From: Calliphora vicina
Lineage: Eukaryota > Arthropoda > Insecta > Diptera > Calliphoridae
Reading direction: 5' to 3'
Length of the DNA stretch: 64,000 nt
Assembly: GCF_958450345.1 (NCBI RefSeq)
Contig: NC_088781.1
Span: 23,899,857 to 23,963,856 of the forward strand
The position numbers were made by a program, and so were the translations under genes. The notes beneath the pieces were generated by a model. That model was not told where the DNA came from and ran no database searches. It saw only the letters and a list, made by a program, of their open reading frames with translations. Positions 1 through 11,220 of this stretch are shown here, one piece after another (position 1 is the stretch's first letter; each line of letters opens with the position of its first letter).

Positions 1-690
1 CTATTTGAATATAAACCCTCGATATTCAAAAGAGCACATTCGGTAGGAAAGCAATTCGGTTAGCTCAGTACTCGCACTATTTGGTACGAAAAGTTATAGC
101 CAATGCAGGTTTAAAAACATACAAGGCTAAAAAATTTCCTTACAGGAACTCTGCTAAAAATTTAGAGGCCAAAGACAGAGCACGGAAATTTAAGTCAATT
201 TTTATACAAAAATTATTATTCCATGCTGCAGCTTCTGGGTCAATATTTGTATGTTGCTGATACTCGAGGGAATGTTTTAGAAAAGTTTAGTACCCAAAAG
301 CACGAAATTTTCCCAAAAAGTTCTTGGCATGGCAAGCAATATGCAGTTGCGGCAAAAGAAGCCAAACATTTGTTACAAAGGGCTCTATAAATCCGAAATT
401 TACATCAAGGAATGTTTACAAGAGAGGATGCTTCCATTTATAAGACTTCTTAATGTGTCCACTTATTTTTGGTCTGATTTGGTATCTCTTCACTATGGTA
501 AGCAAGATCTTGAGTGGTACAAGAACAATAATGTGTAATTTGTAACAAGATAGGCAAATCCTGCCTGGGGCTAAGGTCAGTGGAGAGATATTGGGCTCTT
601 GTTAAGAGAATATTGAAGAGCACAAAAATGATGTCCAAGAACATGGTAGATTTTAAACGGAGATGAACTACCTGTTCGAAAAAAGTGACA
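1..690 (+). pseudogene. mariner-like transposase remnant (middle to C-terminal part)
   Basis: Decayed Tc1/mariner-superfamily transposase; the 5' part lies before the window. Reading across frames on the plus strand gives IFKRA, RKAIRLAQYSHYLVRK, then GLKTYKAKKFPYRNSAKNLE, then the best-kept stretch at 329-538 (SEIYIKECLQERMLPFIR, NVSTYFWSDL, HYGKQDLEWYKNNN), then SVERYWALVKRILKS near 577-620. FWSDL and VERYW look like the second and third catalytic acid regions. Counting from FW-x-D to the last acid, over a gap filled by analogy with related elements, suggests a DD37-type spacing, but this is an estimate. Several frameshifts and stops make it non-functional. The same family occurs at 3832-4278 (minus) and 12811-13127 (plus), which preserve the N-terminal half. 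The family level is well supported; the subgroup is not. Confidence 0.75.
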
Positions 691-1362
691 GGGTTTCCGG
701 AAAAGGTTCATAAATTCATTACTTTGATTAGAACTATAAAAATATTATTTTTTAAGTTAAAATAATAATGTCAATCAAATAAAAAAAAATCAAAACTCTA
801 AATTTTGTAGTTTAATTTTTATTAAGATATGTATATGCATGTTAAGATTTTTTCGATCTCAGTTCTTATGTTCAAAGTTCATATCTATAAACTACACCAT
901 CATAGCACAGTGGTGGCAGTTACATAGAAGAGAGCGACAAAAATATTAATAGTTCGAATATCGTCTTGAAACTTATACAGCATATTCCTGCCGATAAGAA
1001 AATTAATTTTACAAAAAGTGGGCGTGGTCACTTTCACTTAACCCCCACTTTTTATCTATATATATAAAAGTAAATGTGTGTTTGCTGGTTTGAAGACTAT
1101 AGACGGCTAACCGGCTGCCTGATTTCTTTAATTGTGTACAGTATGTTCCTGTATGTCTGGAAGTCTGTTCAGTTTATATATCCATTTTTTAAAATTTTAA
1201 TTAAACACTTTTATAAAATATAAATCCACAATTGAACTTAAACTTTGTTTTCGTTTTTTCTTCTACTAGCTTAGGCACGTTTGTTTGTTCTCACTTAAAT
1301 TGTTTCTATCATGGACGTACCGTTAGAAATTATCAAAACAAATCCGAAATAGAAAAACTTAA

Positions 1363-1817
1363 CCCTTTCAGACATTTTGTCATTTGGACATTTGGGTTTT
1401 TCCTTTTAAAGGCATGTAGCTTTGACGCAAATGGATAGATTTTTACAATTAATAGCGTTATCAAAAGAGTGTTTACTAGATTGTATATATGTGTGATTTA
1501 AACATCTAATTTTTTATTGGTTTTTGTTAAATTTAGTTATTTTCTTAAGTTCGTTAGCGTTCTATAAGTATGTGTTAGACTTAGTAATATTCAGTGCTAG
1601 TTTGAAATGATAATAACATTATTTTAGACTCTAAAAAAACTTGTAAGTATTAATTGAGTATTAGTTTAGATATTTGTTTATTAATTGCAATTAATTACAT
1701 TCATTTTTTAAAATTTATTTATGAGATAGATACGTGTCTTTTAAAAAATTTCATCCAATATTTGACCTCACCTGGCAGTTTTCTATCGCAACAAATTCTA
1801 TATAATGTCTGAAAGGG
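1363..1817. mobile_element. piggyBac-type MITE
   Basis: A 455-bp non-coding segment bounded by perfect 14-bp terminal inverted repeats, CCCTTTCAGACATT on the left and AATGTCTGAAAGGG on the right. Each is flanked directly by TTAA (1359-1362 and 1818-1821). TTAA duplication with termini starting in C-rich CCC is characteristic of the piggyBac superfamily. The interior has no transposase similarity that I can see, so this is a non-autonomous copy. Small reading frames inside it are incidental. Confidence 0.75.
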
Positions 1818-1821
1818 TTAA

Positions 1822-3078
1822 TTGTTTTAGCGACTAGTTATTCCCCTTCAAGATCAATATTTTAATATAATCTTTTTAATTTTTGTCGTATGGATGCAAC
1901 CACTGTGCATAGTGGGGAGGGTATTAAGCATTTCTGTTGATGTTACAAACCAAAAATATTCATCAAAAGAGTGACCTTGGCTTCATTTGATCATTTATCT
2001 TGATAGAATATTGAAAAAACTTTTAAAACTAGCCTTTTTTCATATTATGTTTATTGCATAACTACAGTGACTGCAACAATAAGAACATTACTAGAAAATT
2101 TAATAACTTTTAAGGAGCTTTAAATCAAATGGTACTCACATATTTCTGATTGCATGTTATTGGTCATTGTTATTTTAAATATTCCCAAAATATATAAATT
2201 TTATAAAAAAAAAAATTATTAATATTTAAAAATTCTGGTGGAAATTCATGTAAATTTTTAAATTCGAAACCATATTGTCAGCTACTGTTGGTCTTTATAC
2301 ATACATATATAAACACATGCATTTAACAATAACATATGAATGTATGTATGTCTATGGTATATAATAAAGTACTTATAAAAGTTATTACACAACCAAAGTA
2401 AATATATGTATGTAGTTTTGCAATAGCATGTGCGTTTGTATGAACATCAGTTGTATGTCCTCATCTCTCAGCGATGGTACATTTTCAATTGCATCCATTA
2501 TTTCAGAAAAAAAAGCAAAATAATTTATTCAGAGATTTTCAATAATAATAATAAAAAAAATGCAGAGACAAACATTCACACACACACAATAAATATTAAC
2601 ACATGCATATGCATACAGTTTTATTTTCATATCCTTAAAAAACTCTCACCAACACACGCCCAGCCACTCGAACACATTTACATTTTATAAAATGTAATTA
2701 AAACACTTATTACACATGAGTGATTTTTCCACTTCTTGTTGTAGTTCTTGCATCTCCGCCACAAATTTATTTTATTTTATTTTTTTAATTATTTTATTGC
2801 TCTCTTATAAAAATATATGTAATACAATTTATTTATATAGTTTTTTTTGTGTTTAATGAATTTCTTGCAATAAGACATACATATATATATGTGCGTAAAT
2901 ATACATACATATATGTATGTACATTAGAGCTACTCTCTTTGTATGTAGAGGGATCCAGTGATATTGTTGCTTCCTTCAAAATAAACCTTGGTTTGTTTAA
3001 AGATTTAGGTCTAGTGATCACCATTCATTAGCTGGACCATTTTCAACAAAAGCTTTTTTTAGTATATTTTTAAAATAT
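1822..3078. other. AT-rich DNA without a recognisable gene
   Basis: No coding similarity found. It contains simple repeats of the CATA/TATG type near 2295-2350 and 2875-2925 and a CACACA tract near 2575-2590. Short frames here have no family resemblance. Confidence 0.5.
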
Positions 3079-3360
3079 TGTTACGTTTTAACCTTTTTAA
3101 AACGTTGGTTTATTTTCTTTTAATAAACCGGATACTTTGATTGCAAATAAAAGCAGTTTAGTAGATAAAAATTGTAACAACTCTTTATTTATTCAAATGT
3201 GCAACGACATGAGAATTAAATAGTCATTCAGTGTTTTTATACACGTTTATAAGTTCGCAGAAATACAGACACACTTTATTATATACAAGACAGTTGATGT
3301 TAACTCTAACCGCACTTATAATAAACTAACTGACGACTGCAACCTCTGCACACTGGGCCA
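3079..3360 (-). mobile_element. probable solo LTR, gypsy-like, 5' end uncertain
   Basis: Read on the minus strand the segment has the layout of a retrotransposon LTR: a TATATAATAAAG promoter-like stretch, an AATAAATAAAGAG polyadenylation-like region followed by a TTGTTACAA tract, and a terminus ending in GTAACA. The right-hand (5') boundary at about 3360 starts TGGCCCAGTG, but I see no matching short duplication on both sides, so that end may be truncated. No internal gag or pol similarity lies next to it. An 18-base piece (AGAGTTAACATCAACTGT) recurs near 49631, suggesting a second fragment there. Confidence 0.4.
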
Positions 3361-3831
3361 GAGATCCCATTTTTTTTACAAAAAGTCCATTTCAGGTAGA
3401 GAAGAAAAAAAGTTATATATTTCAAGTCTGGGGACTTTGAGCTTTACACCAATAAAATTTTGTATCATTGTGCGTCACAATTTACAAATGACATGAGGTC
3501 AAAGTCATATTTTCATATTTTTGTGAATATAATTTATATTTCAAAAATATTATATAATATTCACATGATTCAAAAATATTTACATGAAATGATAGTTAAT
3601 TAAACAGATGGAACTGGTGCTTAAAATAAAAATGAAAATTATTAGTAATTTGAAGATAATTATTAGAAATTTGTTATTTAAACCTTATAAATATGATTTT
3701 TTTCCAAAAACTTTAAGTTTCAAAACCTAGTGACAAGCAGTTATAGCAATCTTAAGAGTTATTGCCGATAATATAAAAATAGTCGTTGAAACTTAGGATA
3801 TTTTTAAAAATTTAATGAAAAAATTAACATT
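3361..3831. other. no gene seen
   Basis: AT-rich sequence without a coding match or clear repeat boundary, leading into the mariner remnant on its right. Confidence 0.4.
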
Positions 3832-4278
3832 TTCTGCTTTTGGATCCTAAACTTTTCTGCAACATACCCTCGATCTTCAGCAACATAAAAATATTGACCC
3901 GGAAGCAGTGAAAAATTGTCCTCCATTATGCAGCAGGTATATTTTTTGTATACAATTTTGACTTCAATTTCCATGCTCTGTCTTTGACCTCTAAATTTTT
4001 AGCAGATATCCTACCAAATAGTCCGAGTACTGAGTTAACCGGACTGCTTTCCTACCTGATGTGTTGGGAGCTCTTTCTATTTATTGGCTGTAGAAACATC
4101 ATATGGAACATTCCTTCTACATGAATCAGGTTTTCTATCAACTGACAAGTTCTCCCGATAACATTGGAATCAGTTTGACTGCAGACCTTTGATTGTTTGA
4201 CCAACTTTTTTAGGACCAAGTTGGGTTTTGTTGAAAATATTTAATAATTTTAGTACGCACCTTTTTCTCGTCACTCAT
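3832..4278 (-). pseudogene. mariner-like transposase remnant (N-terminal half)
   Basis: Minus-strand copy of the family seen at 1-690 and 12811-13127. The start codon is at 4278 and the protein begins MSDEKKVRT, then IIKYFQQNPTWS, typical of an N-terminal helix-turn-helix DNA-binding region. Further on come KNLEAKDRAWK (read as NLEVKDRAWK-like) and, near 3850-3930, CCIMEDNFSLLPGQYFYVAE, which corresponds to the region around the first catalytic acid. The frame is broken by stops and at least one deletion. The roughly 30 bases upstream of the ATG match those upstream of the copy at 12811, so both derive from the same element family. Its C-terminal half is missing here. Confidence 0.75.
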
Positions 4279-4289
4279 TTTAATCAGAT

Positions 4290-5004
4290 TAACAACAAAT
4301 GAATATAATTGACGTCATAATATTAATAGGCAAGTCGATTTCTTTAGACCCCTTTTACGCTCACATTATACATTTAAAGGGATTTATTTTATTGAAATCG
4401 GTTCAGTTTCATCTACAAAGTAGATATTTAAAGAAAGTCTGGGAAACCAAAATGGAGGGTCGGTAAAGGAGGTGAGTCACCTCCCATACAAAGTAATAAT
4501 TACAAGATTCTTCAAACTTTGTCCGCATAGATCTATTACCATTTTACAGAGATTGGATGAAAATGGTCGGGATTTCATTAGTGGTCGTGGCAATTTCCAT
4601 AAAAAGTAAATAATTAATTTCGAATATCTGGAGAACTATAATTCTAAAAGTATTTAAAATGTGTATCAATCAATTTATTACAAAGTTTAGCTAAACGTGA
4701 TCGGATTAGTAGGAATGACCCCTCCCATAAAAAGGAAAGTTGAAGTGAAGCTTGATATGAGTTATTTTTTTACATAAAATACATAAAAATGGGTGGGATC
4801 AGTGGTATATCCCATACCAAATTAGTTATTGTTTGAATATCAAGTAAACTGTAATTGAGAGATTCTCAATATTTTGCATGTGTTATTTTCATATCATTGT
4901 ACGTAGTTAGGTTGTATCAGAAATCCATTCATATTTCTTAATTTTACTAGAATTGGGGTTGCGAAATGCACCGGGATAAGCCAGTTAAACATAACAACAA
5001 CAAA
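4290..5004. other. no gene; faintly repeat-like intergenic DNA
   Basis: No coding match. Phrases such as CACCTCCCATACAAA and TTTCGAATATCTGGAGAACTA look like degraded dispersed-repeat sequence, but no ends could be defined. Confidence 0.35.
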
Positions 5005-7013
5005 AACAAGTAAGAGAGCTATATTCGGCTGCGCCGAATCTTATATACCCTTCATCAAATTATACTTTAAAATAAAATTTTTAAATATTTTTAGGTAAAC
5101 AAAATTAAATTTTTTTTCCATAGTTGTTTTTTAAATTTTTTTTTTATAATTTAATTTTTTCTTTTTTTAAATTTTTTTGTAATATTTAGTGAAAAAAAAT
5201 TGTTGGTAAAAAAAAATTCGAGTTAAAATTTTTTTCCGATTTTTACCCTTTGTAGGTCCAATTTACTATAGTCTTATATACGTCGTTGCAAAGGACTTTG
5301 AAATATCTATCATTAGATATCCATATTGTCTATATTAATGACTTAGTAATCCAGACATGGGTCAAAAATAGCTAAAAATCGAGGTTGTCCTGGTTTTTTC
5401 CTTATATATCAGCCATTTGTTGACCGATTTTTATCGATTTTTAAATAGCAACAGAGCCGAAAGAATTTCGGAGATATTGATGTATGAATCGTATATGTAA
5501 GTTATTTGGGGGCTTCGGAAAGTTGATTTCAACACACTGACGGACATGGCTATATCGACTCCGAATATATATACTAGGGTACTCGAATTATTCGATTTTT
5601 CTCTTGTTCGAATAAAAGGAATAAGTCGAATAATAATTGTTCGAATAATTCGACCACACGTTTAAAATTAATCGAATTATTCGAATAATTTTAATTTTTT
5701 TTAAAAAAGTAAAGAATAAAGTTTAGATCTCGGTTTTTTAATATTTTATTGTTAAAGAAAAACAAAAAATAACGTTAAAGTTAACAATTCAAGTATTGAT
5801 AATGTTAAAAAACATTCAAAATCAAAGTCCATCATTAAATTTTCAACAGAAATATTCTGATCAGATTAACTCCCGTTTTGGAGCTATGCTTTAAAAAATG
5901 TTAGCTAGTTGGACATGATCCTGAATTCAAATACAATATAAATGTATTAAGAACTTTTTTATGCCGTTCATTAACTCGGGTTTTAAATTGAGTAACTAAT
6001 TCTTTAGTAAATTAATTATTCACTATTTCTAAATTATTTATAACAAATTGTATTATACATCAAGCTCTATCAACGTTGCCGAATCTTTGCTTAATAATGT
6101 GGTTTTGGGGAATTACACAATAAAGGGAATCTGTCCAAAGTTTGATATCATTGTAAGTGAACGTGGCTAATTTGAAGTCAGGCAGTGCATGATTGACGCA
6201 TTTACAAATACGCAAATAGTTTATTACCATGTTAGACAAAGATCTTCAACGATGTTCAAAATCATCTATAAGACGAACTCCATGCTTTTCTTGCAACAAA
6301 ACGTTAGTTTGCAATATTTGTGTTTATCATTCCATTTATTAAATATTTTGCAACACTTACGTACGCGGTTAACATCATCACTTATATATATATATATTTT
6401 ATGATCATGGCCTTCATCTATATCAATGTAATCATTATAAATATCATCCTCAATATCACTTTCGACGACCGTTTCAAAATCACATTCTCCACAATTCTCT
6501 CTAATATTTCGCCAGCTAAATAACAAATATTTTATTCCGTACCTTTTATTTTCATTGGTTCAAGTCCTAAGTTAAAAATTTTGAAAGATTTGTTTTTAGA
6601 ATTGTAACTTCTTGCAGTAATATTTATATATTTATAGAAGCAGCTATCGGAACACTCATCTACAGTGATCGAAATTCCCCTTGTCTTTAGTTATTTGTCG
6701 AATTTCAGAAATAATATAATTTTTGTGAGTCATTATTACTTATTTAAATTTGAAATTTATGGAAAATTTTAAGCAATTTAATAAATTTAAATATATATGA
6801 ACATTTATTCGTTTTATTTGATTATTTTACATAAAATTGTTGAAATTATTCGTTATTCGAAAACGGCCATATTTAAAATGTTCGAATAATTATTCGTAAG
6901 AAATTATTCGAATGAATACCCTACTATATACTTTGTGGGGTCGAAAATGAAAAATGTAGAATGACAAACTTATATGTATATACCCTTGCCACTCATGGTG
7001 AAGGGTATAAAAA
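5005..7013 (+). mobile_element. DINE-A element, split by a hAT insertion
   Basis: INE-1/DINE-1-like non-coding element (Helitron/Helentron-associated in Drosophila). It starts AACAAGTAAGAGAGCTATAT, has the hairpin ATTCGGC-TGC-GCCGAAT, then TATACCCTTCA, a poly-T/A interior, the block ATATATCAGCCATTTGTTGA and the ACAGACGGACATGG-like core with GACTCCG-AATATATATAC. The hAT copy at 5575-6923 interrupts the TA-rich core. The right remnant resumes with TATACTTTGTGGGGTCG and ends at GGTGAAGGGTATAAAA. The AGGGTATA end is the inverse of the TATACCC near the start, forming the subterminal inverted repeats. Confidence 0.75.
5575..6923 (-). mobile_element. hAT-family element copy 1 (degenerate)
   Basis: A 1349-bp element with ends TAGGGTA...TACCCTA and subterminal TTCGAATAAT repeats. 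It is flanked by near-identical 8-bp duplications ATATATAC (5567-5574) and CTATATAC (6924-6931). Eight-base duplications fit hAT. On the minus strand, scattered frames match those of copies 2 and 3: YINITARSYNSKNKS-like residues near 6560-6640, DIEDDIYNDYIDID near 6410-6450, CCKIFNKWNDKHKYCKLTFC near 6300-6360 and NHALPDFKLATF near 6160-6195. Stops and frameshifts disrupt all of them. It lies inside DINE-A. Confidence 0.75.
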
Positions 7014-8478
7014 TCAAATACTACTTGTGTTAAATGTTTTAATGAAAAACGTGTGTTAAGAATTTTTCGATCTCAGTCCTTATTTGTAGTTTTGGGAGAA
7101 TTTATAAATATTTAAAAAAAAAACTAAAAAATCTTTATTTTTTAAATGGTCCAGCTCACTAGACACCAAATATTTTCGGTGACAAAATCACAATATTCTG
7201 TGAGTCGGCCTAATGAACAGCTTACATACTTACTACAAAGATTGACACATATTATGAAAATCAGGCCAATCAGTGAATTTGGGTTGAACATTAAACCTGA
7301 CTGTACTATTTGCACACGATAGAGCTAATTTTTGCATAAAAACATTAAGCAATTGTCGCGTTCTTGTACCGAAACCATAGTTTTTAATCAGTATAGAGAG
7401 CGTTCTAACAGAGTTTTTATTCAGATCAAAAATTTTAAAGCAGGAAACATCAGCCTTAACATCAAAATTTTACAGTTGTGTCTGCATAATTTTAAATAGG
7501 GTGACTCAAATTTGGTTCTTTCTGCAATTAAATTCAAAAAACTTATTTGGTCACAACCGTTTCAAATCTCTAGCAAATATTAAATATCTTCTAATGTATT
7601 TCTTTTTTTGGTTTTATTAATTTCCTAATTTAAAACACAAAATATTGAATTTGAATAACTAAAACCATACATTAGCATAAACATATTTTGCCACCCTATG
7701 CATTTAAAATATAAATATTTTTTTTATATAAAAATAATCCTCCAAATATTGCATGAAACTTAGCAGAAAAGCTGCTGAAATGAATTATTATGAAAATGTT
7801 ATTACAACAGTTAAACATTTTATTTTTTTTTATTCATTGATTTTTCCAAACATTATAAAAATAATTATTTATTTAAAGTATTTTATAGATTTTACTACTA
7901 CTATCTTTTTTTTGCCAATTACGGTATTAAAACTATTGCAATATGTATTTCATTTCATTTTGTATTTAGTGTAGCCTCTAAAAAAATAAAATAATAAAAC
8001 ATAATTTATGCGATTTTATTTTCAGTTAGTTGCACAGCAACACACAACTACAAACACTTAGTTATAGATACATTTGTATCTACAATGTGTAGTTGTTGTT
8101 CTATAGACAGCGACAGCCGATAATTGCATTAGTAATAATTTTCCAACAAATTATATTCAGTCAATTTAATTAAACATATTAAATAAATAATTCGTAATGC
8201 AATTATTATCAACAACAACATCATCATCACCATCATCATCACCATCATCATCATCGTTGTTATTATTATTATAATTATGAAGCTCATAAATAAATTGGTA
8301 TTTGTAGGGACTTTCACATATAAATTTATATGCTATGATAGTGACTGTGTTAGAGAAGGTACTTAGAATAATAAATTACTATTGAGTGTTTAAAATAAAA
8401 GGTGGTTTTTAAGCCCGATAGAAATTACGAAAGGGTTAGCTGTCAAACGAACTGTCATACTCTGCTCACCTTTTGAAA
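7014..8478. other. no gene; AT-rich with microsatellite
   Basis: No protein similarity found on either strand. At 7050-7085 the phrase TTTTTCGATCTCAGT recurs from about 850-867, marking a shared repeat tail. A CAT/CAA microsatellite lies at 8205-8275. Confidence 0.4.
8205..8275. repeat. CAT/CAA/TTG microsatellite
   Basis: Trinucleotide tract of CAA, then CATCATCAC-type, then GTT/ATT units. The methionine-rich minus-strand frame across it is a by-product of the repeat. Confidence 0.8.
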
Positions 8479-8788
8479 TCTATATATATAAAAATGAAAT
8501 GGTCCATGTATGTAATGTCATCATGTGAGAACGGCTGGAGCGATTTGGCTGATTTGAAATTTTCAGGAGATTTGTAAAGAAAAAATTCAAAAATTCCGGG
8601 TAAAACTCGGAAATTCTTTTTTTTGTGAGTCCAGTCAACTGTAATAAAAAAGCTCCCTAAAGTATGCAGTACAAATTTAGATATTTTATTTGCAAATAAA
8701 TAAGAACAGGCTGGTGTGAGTGGGTTGGAGAAACTTGAAGAACTAACATTAGTAAATGCTACCGGGCGAAGCCTGGGCGATCAACTAG
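8479..8788 (+). mobile_element. non-autonomous Helitron
   Basis: A 310-bp element with canonical Helitron ends. The 5' terminus is TCTATATATATAAAAATG. The 3' end is a hairpin CCGGGC-GAA-GCCTGG, ten bases before the terminal CTAG (8785-8788). It sits between host A (8478) and T (8789), the expected A/T insertion site with no target duplication. There is no coding content. An inverted relative lies at 14699-15028. Confidence 0.8.
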
Positions 8789-8832
8789 TTTATAATAAGT
8801 ATGATCTGGGAAATCATTGTGAATAGATTGAT

Positions 8833-9318
8833 GCCTGAACTACGCTTTCAAATTATCAAAATTTACTTTGAAAATCAGTTATCGATTAGCACAACTTATT
8901 GACTGTTTTATTGCTAAATTATGGTCAGCGAGGAGGCTAATTTTTACCTCAACTGTTGAAACCACATCTCCCCCGTATCAATGTTATCCATATTTTCAAA
9001 CAAAAGATCATTGATCATGATGCGGTAACATTCACTATTGACCGTAACGTGAGTGCCAACTTCATTTTAGAAGAAATAAGGTCTGATCCACCAGAGTGTA
9101 AACCGCACCAAACGATGCATTTTTCTGGATATAATGGAGACTGTAGGGTCTTTTGTGGATTGGTCTTCCTCCATGTGTGGCAATTTTGTTTATTAACAAA
9201 CCCTTGAGCCTCATCAATGCAAACAATATAGCGATAAAACAGTCATCTATAAGTTTCGCGAATCGATGACTGATTCTTATAGTAAATTTGGATAATTTGG
9301 TAGTTCAAGCTTCAATCT
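8833..9318 (-). pseudogene. snap-back fragment of an IS630/mariner-type transposase
   Basis: The centre (about 8925-9210), read on the minus strand, gives FVNKQNCHTW, then LYPEKCIVWCGLHSGG, and further down MWFQQ. These are hallmark phrases of a widespread arthropod IS630/mariner-type transposase (the region between the first and second catalytic acids). The two flanks (8833-8917 and about 9228-9318) are inverted copies of each other, and both encode the N-terminal phrase ELRFQIIKIYFENQ or a decayed version. The fragment is therefore a rearranged palindrome rather than a simple decayed copy. The same family is present at 61008-61833. Confidence 0.65.
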
Positions 9319-9358
9319 ATGCATGATGATTTGCCAGAGTATGCTGATCATAAATGTA

Positions 9359-9839
9359 ACAAGTAAGAGAGCTATATTCGGCTGTGCCGAATCTTATATA
9401 CCCTTCACCAAATTATACTTCAAAATACAAATTTTAAATATTTTTAGCTAAACAAAATTTATTTTTTTTTCCAAAGTCGTTTTTTTAATTTTTTATTAAA
9501 AATTTTTTTTTGAATTGTTATTTTAATTTTTTTTAATTTTAAAATTTTTTTTAAAATTTAAAAAAAAAGTATTTAAAATTTTAAATAACAATTCAATTTA
9601 AAATTTTTAAAATTTATAAAAAAAAATTAAAATTTAAAAGATTTAAAATAACTATTCAAAAAAACCTGGTATTTTCCTCATATCTCAGCCATTTGTGGAC
9701 CGATTTTGTTGATTTTAAATAGCTAATTATTGAAGATTTGGTTCCCAAAGATATCTGGGATCTTCAGAAAATTGATTTCAACAGACAGACGGACATGGCT
9801 TAATCGACTCCGCTATCTATAAGGATCCAGAATATATAT
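9359..9839 (+). mobile_element. DINE-A element, cut at its core by hAT copy 2
   Basis: Starts AACAAGTAAGAGAGCTATAT with the ATTCGGC-TGT-GCCGAAT hairpin and CTTATATACCCTTCACC. The interior is a long poly-A/T region, then TATCTCAGCCATTTGTGGAC, ACAGACAGACGGACATGG and CGCTATCTATAAGGATCCAG. It stops in the AATATATAT core where the hAT element begins. The distal end of this DINE was not found after the hAT. Confidence 0.75.
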
Positions 9840-11160
9840 TAGGGTATTTATTCGACTAATGATCGTTCGATTAATCGAATAATTATTCGAACAATTTAAA
9901 AATGGCCATTTTCGAATAACGAATAATTCGAACAATTTTATGTAGAATAATCGAATAAAACCAATAAATGTTCATATATATTTAAATTTTTTAAATTGCA
10001 TAAAATTTTTCAAATTTAAATAAGTAATAATGACTCACAAAAATTGTATTGTTTCTGAAATTCGACAAATAACTAAAGACAAAGGGACTTTCGATCACTG
10101 TAGATGAGTGTTCCGATAGCTCCTTCTATAAATATATAAATATTACTGCAAGAAGTTACAATTCTAAAAACAAATCTTTCAAAATTTTTAACTTAGGACT
10201 TGAACCAATGAAAATAAAAGGCACGGAATAACATATCTGTTATTTAGCTGGCGAAATATTAGAAGAATCGCAATTAATAATCAAAATTTTAACTTAGATT
10301 AAACTGGAGTTTGAATGTGATGGAGAATGTGATTTTGAAACGGTCGTCGAAAGTGATATTGAGGATGACATTTATAATGATTACATTGAAATCGATAAAG
10401 GCCATGATCTTAAAATATATGTATATAAGTGATATTATTAACCGCGTACGTAAGTGTTGCAAAATATTTAAAAAATCGAATGATAAACACAAATATTGGA
10501 AACTAACGTTTTGTTGCAAAAAAAAGAATGGAGTTGAATATCTTTGTCTAACATGGTAATAAACTTTTTGCGTATTTGTAAATGCGTCAATCATGCACTG
10601 CCTGACTTCAAATTAGCCACGTTCACAGACAATGATATCAAACCTTGAACAGATTCCCTTTATTGTGTAATTCCCCAAGACCACTTTATTAAGCAAAGAT
10701 TCGGCAACGTTGATAGATCATGATGTATAATACAATTTGTTATAAATAATTTAGAAATAGTTAGTAATTAATTTACTAAAGAATTAGTTACTCAATTTAA
10801 AACCCGAATTAATGAACGACATAAAAAAGTTCTTAATAGGTTTATATTGTATTTGAATTCAGGATCATGTCCAACTAGCTCAAATTTTTTAAAGCATAGC
10901 ACCAAAACGGAAACTAAAGGTTTTGCTAGTCAATTGTTTTGTAGATTGTTCGGGAGTTAATCTGATCAGAATATTTCTGTTGAAAATTTAATGATGGACT
11001 TTGTTTTCGAATGTTTTTTTAACATTATCAATACATGAATTGTTAACTTTAACGTTATTTTTTGTTTTTCTTTAACAATAAAATATTAAAAAACCGAGAT
11101 CTAAACTTCATTCTTTACATTTTTAAAAAAATTTTAATTATTCGAATAATTCGAATAATA
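9840..11160 (+). mobile_element. hAT-family element copy 2, right end truncated
   Basis: The left end TAGGGTATTTATTCG and subterminal TTCGAATAAT repeats match the coding-5' ends of copies 1 and 3. Orientation is opposite to copy 1 relative to the host DINE. About 90-100 bp of the right terminus, including the outer TAGGGTA, is missing: the copy stops in TTCGAATAATTCGAATAA at about 11160 and runs directly into an inverted DINE-A fragment. No second target duplication can therefore be found. Confidence 0.75.
10030..11020 (+). pseudogene. hAT transposase pseudogene (best-preserved copy)
   Basis: Read across frames, the plus strand gives EIRQITKDKG, then TVDECSDSSFYKYINITA and SFKIFNLGLEP (about 10090-10210). 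This matches the hAT layout of a catalytic-acid region (VDE) followed by a short strand and a NLGL phrase, as in hobo-like hAT transposases. It continues with an acidic DIEDDIYNDYIE stretch, VRKCCKIFKKSNDKHKYW (10440-10500), CVNHALPDFKLATF (about 10583-10620), then QRFGNVDRS, and FTKELVTQFKTRINER plus YLNSGSCPTS near 10780-10880, resembling the distal catalytic half. Multiple stops and frameshifts show it is dead. The superfamily call rests on these phrases together with the 8-bp duplication of copy 3. Confidence 0.65.
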
Positions 11161-11220
11161 AAATAAATTTTGTTTACCTAAAAATATTTAAAATTTTTAT
11201 TTTGTGTAGGGTATTAAAAA
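11161..11220 (-). mobile_element. inverted DINE-A fragment
   Basis: Reverse complement of the early DINE-A interior (AAAATAAAAATTTTAAATAT followed by TTTTTAGGTAAACAAAATTT). It joins directly to the truncated end of hAT copy 2. Confidence 0.6.

Noticed and set aside
8129..8317. Methionine-rich small protein on the minus strand
   Set aside because: It is the translation of a CAT/CAA microsatellite.
8956..9207. 83-residue plus-strand protein
   Set aside because: It overlaps and opposes the transposase remnant, whose minus-strand translation matches a known family.
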